Source of the DNA: Chitinophaga japonensis
Lineage (GTDB): Bacteria; Bacteroidota; Bacteroidia; Chitinophagales; Chitinophagaceae
Reading direction: 5' to 3'
NCBI RefSeq assembly: GCF_007830125.1
Contig: NZ_VLLG01000003.1
Span: 796,247 to 860,246, forward strand
DNA: 64,000 bases
In this document: piece by piece, positions 57,341 through 64,000 of the stretch
Layout of the letters: each line of letters starts with the position of its first letter
Position numbering within the stretch: position 1 is the first letter of the stretch
Made by a program: the position numbers and the translations under genes
The notes under the pieces: generated by a model
What the model saw: only the letters and a program-made list of their open reading frames with translations
Databases searched by the model: none
Told to the model about the DNA's origin: nothing

Positions 57341-58904
57341 GAACTATTCAAATCTCTATAAAATATTGGCAGGTACAGTGCTGGTGGCAGGTTCCCTTAT
57401 CATTGCCTGTAACAAGGAGCTGGATAAAACGGACCCCAGCCACCCTACGCTGGAAACCTATTTCAAGAACAGCGCCGAGCTGCTGAGCGGCACCAATGCT
57501 ATTTATTCCATTTTTCACTCCGGCTCGCTGGTAGGCAGGGAATGGTTTTTTGTGCATGATCTCCGTGGCGATGATGTAGCCTCCGGGGGCGGCCAGTTGG
57601 AAGTGCCCCGCGCGCAGATACTGAACGGCGCCACTACCACGGACAATGCGCTGGTAGACGATGTATGGAACGGCCTGTATACCGTTATACACCGCGCCAA
57701 CACCGTGATAGACAACGGGCCGAATGTAACGGACAATGACGAGCTGCGCGACCGTTGCGTAGGGGAGGCCCTGTTCTTCCGCGGATGGGCCTACTTTGAG
57801 CTGGTATCCATGTGGGGTGCGGTGCCGGTGTATACCACCCAGGTAACGGAGCCCAGCCAGTTCCAGGCCCGCAAATCGGAGGATAGTGTATACCTGCAGG
57901 TCATCCAGGACCTGACCGCCGCCGCCGCCGTATTGCCCGCCACTACGGCGGACCTGGGCCGGGCCACCAAAGGCGCCGCGCAGGCCATGCTGGGCCGGGC
58001 CTACATGCAGATGGGCGATTATGCCGCCGCCAAAACCGCTTTGGAGGCCGTGATCAGCTCCGGCCAGTACCGGCTGATGGATAACTACAGCCATAATTTT
58101 GATGAAGAGCATGAATTCAATGCAGAATCTATTTTTGAAGCCGTGTTCTTTGACCGGGGCGACAATAACTTTAACTGGGGCTATACCGGCGATGACCAGC
58201 CCAATGCCCAGCCGCAAAGCACGGTGCGCAACCAGGAATATTCACCCATCGCCTGGCGTAACCTGATCCCTTCCAACAGGTACCTGAACGAATTTGAGAA
58301 TACCGCCACCGGCGCTGCTAAAACAGACCCACGTTTTGCCATGTCCGTATACCAGACCGGCGATACATATAATAACAATATGGATACCCTGACAGCCGCT
58401 GCGCAGAACGGCAACTCTTCTGTAGTGAACGGCGTTACCAAAAAGATCAGTTGGCGGAAGTTCATGCTGATCTATAAGGATAACAATACTTTCCGTCCCG
58501 GCGGCATTAACCAGCGCATTATCCGCTATGCCGAGGTGCTGCTGATGATGGCGGAATGCGAAGCGGAGCTGGGCAGTGCGCCTGCCGTAGTAACAGGCTA
58601 TCTTAACCAGGTACGCAATCGTCCCGGCGTGCAAATGCCGCCTTATCCAACGGCACAATATCCCTGCTCCAATAAAGCAGAGCTGATCAGGGCCATTATG
58701 CACGAAAAGACCGTAGAGCTGGGTGGTGAGGAAATACGCAACCGCGACATTTTACGCTGGAGGAAGCAGGGCTACTTTACAACAGATCCCCTGCCTTACT
58801 TCCGGGCTAACCGCGATGAGCTGCTGCCCGTTCCGCAGGCGGAAATAGATAATAACCCGGAACTGGGTGCAGCCGGTATTGCCCGGCAAAACGTCGGCTA
58901 TTAA
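57318..58904 (+). CDS. SusD/RagB-family outer membrane lipoprotein
   Basis: A surface glycan- or ligand-binding partner of SusC, 528 residues from ATG 57318 or 522 from ATG 57336 (MKNYSNLYKILAG). The lipoprotein signal ends in AGSLIIAC; the mature part has the SusD helical TPR-like core (FFRGWAYFELVSMWGAVPVY, GAAQAMLGRAYMQMGDY) and the typical C-terminus (RIIRYAEVLLMMAECEAELG, LGGEEIRNRDILRWRKQGY). It follows susC by 16 bases. Its stop overlaps the next start, so the third protein is translationally coupled. Confidence 0.95.
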   Translation: MINIFDMKNYSNLYKILAGTVLVAGSLIIACNKELDKTDPSHPTLETYFKNSAELLSGTNAIYSIFHSGSLVGREWFFVHDLRGDDVASGGGQLEVPRAQILNGATTTDNALVDDVWNGLYTVIHRANTVIDNGPNVTDNDELRDRCVGEALFFRGWAYFELVSMWGAVPVYTTQVTEPSQFQARKSEDSVYLQVIQDLTAAAAVLPATTADLGRATKGAAQAMLGRAYMQMGDYAAAKTALEAVISSGQYRLMDNYSHNFDEEHEFNAESIFEAVFFDRGDNNFNWGYTGDDQPNAQPQSTVRNQEYSPIAWRNLIPSNRYLNEFENTATGAAKTDPRFAMSVYQTGDTYNNNMDTLTAAAQNGNSSVVNGVTKKISWRKFMLIYKDNNTFRPGGINQRIIRYAEVLLMMAECEAELGSAPAVVTGYLNQVRNRPGVQMPPYPTAQYPCSNKAELIRAIMHEKTVELGGEEIRNRDILRWRKQGYFTTDPLPYFRANRDELLPVPQAEIDNNPELGAAGIARQNVGY

Positions 58905-61900
58905 TGAGAGGGCACCTTTTCATAGCTATTGCCATATGCATGGTTGCGTGCAGGCAGGCAAAACAGGACACCCTGTTTACAGCACTGCCTGCAGCGCAAT
59001 CCGGCATCCACTTCAGCAATGATGTACGCGAGGCCGACAGTACCGGCTCCTTTATCAACGAGTTCGGGTACATGGGCGGTGGCGTAGGCATTGGCGATTT
59101 CAATAACGATGGACTGAAGGATATCTTCTTTGCCGGTAACCAGGTGAGCTGCCGCCTGTACCTGAACAAAGGGAACCTGGTTTTTGAGGACATAACGGAA
59201 AAAGCCGGGCTGCGCACACAGCAGGTGTGGGCCACCGGCGTTAGCATTGCGGATGTGAACAACGATGGCTATGACGATATATTTGTCTGCACCTTTGGCC
59301 GCAACCTGGTGCAGCGCGCGCATACCCTCCTGTTCATCAACCAGCATGATCTTACATTCAAGGAGTGCGCTACGGCATACGGGCTGGCAGATACCAGCTA
59401 CTCTACGCAGGCGGCTTTCTTTGACTATGACCAGGACGGCGACCTGGACATGTACCTCATGAATTACATGCTCAACGGTCCCAATGCCAACACAATTTTG
59501 CCTAAAGACCTGAGCGGCCGCTCCCCGGCCAATGACAAACTGTACCGCAATGACGGCCCGGGAAAGGGCGCCGGCCATCCTGTTTTTACGGATGTTACGC
59601 TGGAAGCCGGCATCAGGGAAGACGGCTATGGGCTGGGCCTGGTGATCAGCGATCTGAATAACGACGGCTGGCCGGATATTTACGTGGCCAACGATTTTCT
59701 CTCCAACGATGTGCTGTGGCTGAACAACCATGACGGCACCTTTACCAACCAGGTGGCCGCTGCCCTGCGCCACCAGAGCTATTCCAGCATGGGCGCCGAT
59801 GTGGCGGACATTAACAATGATGGCTGGCCGGACATTGCCACCCTGGATATGATACCTGAGGACAATGAAAGAAAGAAGCTTACCTATTCCTTCATGAGCT
59901 ACGACCGCTACCAGGCGGAGCGGGCCATGGGATACCAGCCGGAATTCATGCGCAACATGCTGCAGTTGAACAATGGCCTCCATCCCGGTGCCCAGGTGCC
60001 TTACTTCAGCGAAATAGGCCAACTGGCCGGCATCTCGGAAACGGACTGGAGCTGGAGTGTGCTGATGACGGACTTTGACAATGACGGCTGGAAAGACATG
60101 CACATCACCAACGGCATCGGCAGGGATTTTATCAACGCCGATTTCCTGGATTTCAGCAACAACATTATGGGCAATACCCGTGATAAAGAGGAGCAGCGCC
60201 GGCGCATCCGGGAAAAGCTGCTGTCGCTGGACCATATCAACCTCCGTAATTACCTCTACCTTAACAATAAAGACTATACGTTTAAGGATGTATCCGGAAA
60301 AGCCGGCGTTGACGAACCCTCCATGTCCAACGGCGCTGCCTGGGCCGACCTGGATAACGACGGCGACCCGGACCTGGTGGTGAACAACATCAATAAACCT
60401 GCTTTTGTATTTGTGAACAACGCCCGTAACCACTGGCTGGGCATTGACCTGGCAGGCGACAGTCTGAACCGGCACGGCTTCGGCGCCAAAGTGTGGGTGT
60501 ATTATAACGGAAAAGCCTATATGCAGGAACAGTCTCCCGTGCGGGGCTACTGCTCTTCCGTGGACCAGCGGCTGCTGTTTGGCCTGGGCGGCCGGTCCGG
60601 GGCAGACTCCGTGGTAGTGCTGTGGCCGGGCAACCGCCGCCAGGTCCTGCACCGCGTGCCTTCGGATACGGTGCTTACTCTGCATTATAAAGATGCGGCG
60701 CCTTATAGCCCGCCGCCTGTGAACCGGCCGGCTCCCTGGCTCGAAGAAGTGACCAATAATGTACAGGTAGCATACCGGCACGTGGATAACCCGGTCAATG
60801 ATTTCAACAAACAACGCCTGCTGCCGCAAAAGTACTCCCAGCAGGGGCCTTATATCACCACCGGCGATATGAACGGCGACGGGCTGACGGACTTCTTTGC
60901 CGGCGGCGCGTTTAACTTTTCCGGCAAAGTATTCCTGCAGCAGCCCAACGGCACTTTCAGCGCCCGCAACCTGCTGGACAGCACCAAGTACCAGGAGGAT
61001 GCAGACTGCATTTTGCTGGACGCCGACAGTGATGGCGATCAGGACCTGCTGGTGACTTGCGGGGATACCCGTTATCCCGAAGAGTCGGAATATTACCGCC
61101 CCCGCCTGTACCTGAACGACGGCAAAGGCAACTTTTCCCTGCAGCCCGCTGCCATTCCCCCGCAGGTAAGCACCATTGCCGGCTGTGTAAGCGCCGGTGA
61201 TTATGACGGGGACGGCGACCCGGACCTGTTCATAGGAGGCAGGGTATCCGGCAGCTACCCGCTGTCGCCACGGGCTTTCATCCTGCAGAATAACGGTGGC
61301 ATTTTTACGGATGTAACAGCTACTGTTTGCCCTGACCTGGTGAAGCCCGGCATGGTGACCGCCGCCGTATGGACGGATATGGACAATGACAGGCAAACGG
61401 ACCTGGTAATTGCCGGCGACTGGATGCCGGTGCGCTTTTTTAAGAACAACCACGGTCGCCTGCAGGAGGTGACCGGCGCCACCGGCCTGCAGCATATGAA
61501 CGGCATGTGGCGCAGCCTGGCCGCCTTTGACATGGACCATGACGGCGATATGGACCTGGTAGCCGGTAACTATGGGCTGAACTGTGTGTACCATGCAGAT
61601 ACCGCACACCCCATGCAACTGTTTGCCGCCGACCTGGATGGCAATGGCAGTATAGACCCTGTTCCTTTTTACTACATCCGGGGAAGGGACGGGCAGCGGC
61701 ATTCCTACCCGGCCATTAACCGTGGCCCGCTGGCAGAGCAGGTACCGGCTGTAAAAAAACAGTTCCTCTACCACCGGGACTATGCAAAGGCCACTTTTGA
61801 AGATATTTTCAAAGGCAGAAAGGAAGGCTTGCAGGCCTTTACCTGCGACGAGACCCGGAGCTGCTTCCTGGAAAACCTGGGCAAAGGACAGTTCCGGAAG

Positions 61901-62248
61901 CATCCGTTGCCTATGGAAGCACAGTTTGCCCCCGTAAATGCGATTGTTTGCGAAGATGTGAACCGTGACGGCTATACGGACCTGCTGCTGGCTGGTAATG
62001 AATACCAGGCGGATGTAATGACGGGCCGTTATGATGCGCTGTATGGTTGCCTGCTGATGGGAGGGAAGGATCAGCGTTTCCGCGCGGTGCCGGCGGCAGC
62101 CAGCGGGTTTGCGATCACGGGAGATGTAAAGGACATGGCGCTTATCCAGGTATCCACCGGGGAAAGAATGGTGGTAGCAGCCCTAAATAACGATTCTCTC
62201 AGGGTATTTAAGATCAATAGCAGCCGGCCTGCCATGGCGGCCCGGTAG
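58904..62248 (+). CDS. Large FG-GAP/VCBS repeat lipoprotein with ASPIC/UnbV domain (CRTAC1-like)
   Basis: A 1114-residue surface lipoprotein. Lipobox ICMVAC (Cys16). The body holds many FG-GAP repeats with Asp-rich calcium-type loops (DFNNDGLKDIFFAG, DVNNDGYDDIF, DYDQDGDLDMY, DYDGDGDPDLFIGG, DMDHDGDMDLVAGN), forming propellers. In the middle is the ASPIC/UnbV domain (SPVRGYCSSVDQRLLFGLG, VVLWPGNRRQVL, about 545-585). Proteins of this kind often follow susCD pairs and are thought to bind extracellular ligands; the ligand is unknown. The ATG overlaps the susD stop (TAATG). The opposite strand has a 1000-codon open frame, a composition artefact. Confidence 0.92.
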   Translation: MRGHLFIAIAICMVACRQAKQDTLFTALPAAQSGIHFSNDVREADSTGSFINEFGYMGGGVGIGDFNNDGLKDIFFAGNQVSCRLYLNKGNLVFEDITEKAGLRTQQVWATGVSIADVNNDGYDDIFVCTFGRNLVQRAHTLLFINQHDLTFKECATAYGLADTSYSTQAAFFDYDQDGDLDMYLMNYMLNGPNANTILPKDLSGRSPANDKLYRNDGPGKGAGHPVFTDVTLEAGIREDGYGLGLVISDLNNDGWPDIYVANDFLSNDVLWLNNHDGTFTNQVAAALRHQSYSSMGADVADINNDGWPDIATLDMIPEDNERKKLTYSFMSYDRYQAERAMGYQPEFMRNMLQLNNGLHPGAQVPYFSEIGQLAGISETDWSWSVLMTDFDNDGWKDMHITNGIGRDFINADFLDFSNNIMGNTRDKEEQRRRIREKLLSLDHINLRNYLYLNNKDYTFKDVSGKAGVDEPSMSNGAAWADLDNDGDPDLVVNNINKPAFVFVNNARNHWLGIDLAGDSLNRHGFGAKVWVYYNGKAYMQEQSPVRGYCSSVDQRLLFGLGGRSGADSVVVLWPGNRRQVLHRVPSDTVLTLHYKDAAPYSPPPVNRPAPWLEEVTNNVQVAYRHVDNPVNDFNKQRLLPQKYSQQGPYITTGDMNGDGLTDFFAGGAFNFSGKVFLQQPNGTFSARNLLDSTKYQEDADCILLDADSDGDQDLLVTCGDTRYPEESEYYRPRLYLNDGKGNFSLQPAAIPPQVSTIAGCVSAGDYDGDGDPDLFIGGRVSGSYPLSPRAFILQNNGGIFTDVTATVCPDLVKPGMVTAAVWTDMDNDRQTDLVIAGDWMPVRFFKNNHGRLQEVTGATGLQHMNGMWRSLAAFDMDHDGDMDLVAGNYGLNCVYHADTAHPMQLFAADLDGNGSIDPVPFYYIRGRDGQRHSYPAINRGPLAEQVPAVKKQFLYHRDYAKATFEDIFKGRKEGLQAFTCDETRSCFLENLGKGQFRKHPLPMEAQFAPVNAIVCEDVNRDGYTDLLLAGNEYQADVMTGRYDALYGCLLMGGKDQRFRAVPAAASGFAITGDVKDMALIQVSTGERMVVAALNNDSLRVFKINSSRPAMAAR

Positions 62249-62252
62249 CGGG

Positions 62253-62296
62253 GCCCCGGCATTGCCGGGACCTGCTGCCGGACGAGGCTTTGTATT
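62253..62296. other. Short gap between convergent genes
   Basis: CCCGGC (62255-62260) can pair with GCCGGG (62264-62269), but no T tract follows. No other feature was seen between the FG-GAP lipoprotein gene and the convergent membrane protein gene. Confidence 0.35.
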
Positions 62297-62812
62297 TTAT
62301 TTCTTGTTGATATCCAGGATCACGCGTGAATACCTGGCGTAGCTGATCTCCACTTCAGTACCTACCTTATAACCATCCAGCGCGCCGCGGGTCCAGTAGA
62401 ACAGCCGCTTTCTTTTTGTATTCGGCAGCAGTACCATAAAGTTGGTCTGCGTATTGTTGTTCTCGTGGTAGATGGCCTCCAGCGGTACCTGTATCTGGCC
62501 TTTCTGCAAGGCCATCAGGTCTTTCTTGATGGTAAAATAACGCACCTCCGTTACCTTGATCAGCGCAAATACCAGCGCTACGATAAAAGAGAGCATCCAC
62601 ACCCAGAACCAGCCGTTGGTGATGGAAAGGAGGGATTGATTGGCTTCTTCAGGCGTACTGTATTTGTAGAGGTAAAGTTGAGGGACTACAGCAGCTAATA
62701 TCATCAGGGCCACGCCGATCAAAACGAACTTCCTGACCTGCTTTTTATTTTTCTTAAGCGCATCCTGTAAAAGAAAGTGCTCTTCGGTGGTCATTAAAGA
62801 GAAATCCTGCAT
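62297..62812 (-). CDS. Membrane protein of unknown function with two transmembrane helices
   Basis: A 171-residue protein: basic N-terminal helix, two hydrophobic helices (FVLIGVALMILAAVVPQLYLY at about 30-50, GWFWVWMLSFIVALVFALI at about 67-86), and a beta-rich cytosolic or periplasmic tail (LPNTKRKRLFYWTRGALDGYKVGTEV). No family was recognised. It is a single gene convergent with the FG-GAP lipoprotein gene. Confidence 0.7.
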   Translation of the reverse strand: MQDFSLMTTEEHFLLQDALKKNKKQVRKFVLIGVALMILAAVVPQLYLYKYSTPEEANQSLLSITNGWFWVWMLSFIVALVFALIKVTEVRYFTIKKDLMALQKGQIQVPLEAIYHENNNTQTNFMVLLPNTKRKRLFYWTRGALDGYKVGTEVEISYARYSRVILDINKK

Positions 62813-62884
62813 AAGATAGTATGGTTTTTCTATAGCTAATATATATAGAAACGAGTAATTAATGAAATTTTAATATATGTACAA

Positions 62885-62925
62885 TAAAAAAAGTGTGGCG
62901 CCACGCAAAGGTGTGCCACACTTCC
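62885..62925 (-). terminator. Terminator of gcvP
   Basis: On the minus strand, AAGTGTGGC pairs with GCCACACTT (plus 62891-62899 and 62915-62923), followed by a T tract (A's at 62885-62892). It lies 28 bases after the gcvP stop. Confidence 0.85.
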
Positions 62926-62952
62926 TCGTTTATTGTCTTTATACTGAATGTA

Positions 62953-64000
62953 TTACGCTTCTGCTTCCGCGTAGGCGCTTACCGGCTCGCAGGTACAGAT
63001 CAGGTTACGGTCGCCTACGGTATTGTTTACCCGGCTTACGGAGGGCCAGAACTTGTTGGCTTTCACATACTCCAGCGGGTAGGCGGCCTGCTGGCGGCTG
63101 TAGGGATAGGCCCATTCATCGGCCGTTATCACAAACTGCGTATGCGGCGCGTTTTTAAGCACGTTATTTTGTTTATCGGCCTGGCCTTCGGCTACGGCGC
63201 GGATCTCTTCCCGGATAGCCAGCAGGGCATCGCAGAAGCGGTCCAGCTCTGCCTGGTCCTCGCTTTCGGTGGGCTCTATCATAATAGTGCCCGGCACCGG
63301 GAAGCTCATGGTTGGCGCATGGAAACCGTAGTCCATCAGGCGCTTGGCAATGTCCTCCGCTTCAATGCCGGCGCTGGCCTTAAAGGGCCGTAGGTCCACG
63401 ATGAATTCGTGCGCGCAGGTGCCATTGCTGCCGGTATACAGGATGTCGTAGGCTTTTTCCAGCCTGGCCTTCATATAGTTGGCGTTCAGGATGGCGTACT
63501 GGGAAGCCAGTTTCAGCCCCTGCTGTCCCAGCAGGCGGATGTAGGCGTAAGAGATCAGCAGGATGCTGGCGGAGCCGTAAGGTGCCGCGGATACGGCATG
63601 GGCAGGCTGCCCCTTGCCGTTCTTCAACTGCACATGCCCGGGCAGGAAAGGCGCCAGGTGGCCCGCCACGCAGATGGGCCCCATGCCGGGACCGCCGCCG
63701 CCGTGCGGGATGGCGAATGTTTTATGCAGGTTCAGGTGGCAAACGTCGGCGCCTATCAGGCCGGGCGCCGTTAAGCCTACCTGGGCGTTCATATTGGCGC
63801 CGTCCATGTATACCTGGCCGCCATGCTCATGTATGGTATTGCAGATGTCTTTTACGCTTTCTTCATACACCCCGTAGGTGGAGGGGTAGGTGATCATAAT
63901 ACCGGCCAGGTTGGCGGCATGCGCCTGGGCTTTGGCCTTCAGGTCGGTAACGTCGATATAGCCGTTTTCCAGGGCTTTTACCACTACCACCTTAAAGCCG
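62953..64000 (-). CDS. gcvP: Glycine dehydrogenase (decarboxylating), C-terminal part; gene runs off the right edge
   Basis: P-protein of the glycine cleavage system: PLP-dependent decarboxylation of glycine. The visible 348 codons are the C-terminal end. Landmarks are [33 protein letters not shown], and the PLP Lys in [22 protein letters not shown]; then [16 protein letters not shown] and the terminal segment with [13 protein letters not shown] and [18 protein letters not shown]. The upstream 600 residues lie beyond the window, so the start is not visible. Identification is secure. Confidence 0.97.
   Translation of the reverse strand, partial: GFKVVVVKALENGYIDVTDLKAKAQAHAANLAGIMITYPSTYGVYEESVKDICNTIHEHGGQVYMDGANMNAQVGLTAPGLIGADVCHLNLHKTFAIPHGGGGPGMGPICVAGHLAPFLPGHVQLKNGKGQPAHAVSAAPYGSASILLISYAYIRLLGQQGLKLASQYAILNANYMKARLEKAYDILYTGSNGTCAHEFIVDLRPFKASAGIEAEDIAKRLMDYGFHAPTMSFPVPGTIMIEPTESEDQAELDRFCDALLAIREEIRAVAEGQADKQNNVLKNAPHTQFVITADEWAYPYSRQQAAYPLEYVKANKFWPSVSRVNNTVGDRNLICTCEPVSAYAEAEA

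Noticed and set aside
58901..61903. A 1000-codon open frame on the minus strand
   Set aside because: It is exactly opposite the FG-GAP/ASPIC lipoprotein gene, whose plus-strand translation has clear repeated Asp-rich motifs. The minus frame shows no domain, is rich in His, Val and Gln, and results from biased third codon positions.
1..64000. Insertion sequences, prophage genes, integrases, tRNA or rRNA genes
   Set aside because: No transposase, integrase or phage-like protein appears in any frame, and no tRNA cloverleaf or rRNA segment was recognised.

Overview
The window reads as a chromosomal stretch of a moderately GC-rich Bacteroidota, most likely a Chitinophaga-like member of the Chitinophagaceae (inference). 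Supporting signs are a SusC/SusD pair with an ECF sigma/FecR switch, a protein with the gliding-motility (type IX secretion) C-terminal signature, a PA14-tailed GH20 hexosaminidase, promoters of the Bacteroidota type (TTG, about 20 bp, TAnnTTTG), and almost no Shine-Dalgarno sequences. No tRNA, rRNA, insertion sequence, phage gene or CRISPR array was seen.

Layout. 1-4.7 kb: mutS (cut by the left edge), a SPOUT methyltransferase, a UbiA prenyltransferase, ruvX and def. 4.7-7.2 kb: two paralogous ECF sigma/anti-sigma pairs, the second anti-sigma cut down to its cytosolic domain. 7.2-13.2 kb: secreted proteins of mostly unknown role, including an M48 protease and a type IX cargo protein. 13.3-21.7 kb: an RluA pseudouridine synthase, lipB, a PLP deaminase, a GH20 hexosaminidase and a sugar nucleotidyltransferase/kinase pair. 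21.7-29.9 kb: the isoleucine/valine operon (leader peptide, ilvE, ilvD, ilvB, ilvN, ilvC, ilvA). 30-37 kb: oxidoreductases, an SSS sugar transporter, xylulokinase, DinB-like, aldose epimerase and CsbD. 37-40.5 kb: a CarboxypepD_reg-like protein, an ECF sigma factor beside an anti-sigma-like/trypsin fusion, and a small lipoprotein. 40.6-48.5 kb: an aromatic amino acid operon (two leader peptides, pheA, aminotransferase, tyrA, DAHP synthase-chorismate mutase, aroB, aroA, aroC). 48.5-51.8 kb: an FKBP isomerase, a CocE-type hydrolase and a YjbR-like protein. 51.9-62.3 kb: an ECF sigma/FecR pair driving SusC, SusD and a large FG-GAP/ASPIC lipoprotein. The right edge cuts gcvP.

The strongest discovery is regulatory. 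Both amino acid operons begin with classical ribosome-mediated transcription attenuators. The ilv leader encodes a 40-residue peptide with nine branched-chain residues in a row. The aromatic operon has two complete attenuators in series, with peptides of 20 and 27 residues packed with Phe/Tyr (plus Trp in the first). In all three, segment 1 lies at or before the start of the control-codon run, segment 2 lies at the end of the leader ORF, and 1:2, 2:3 and 3:4 pairings can be written out base by base.

A second theme is interspersed palindromic repeats. Seven copies of one family have TTTGGRA-heptad arms around a conserved core of about 35 bp. Three further families share the same design with other 7-8 bp units. 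They sit between genes, often inside operons, and one supplies the C-terminus of a protein. A third signal is a 60-nt leader motif upstream of lipB and a nucleotidyltransferase gene, with a partial copy at the start of susD.
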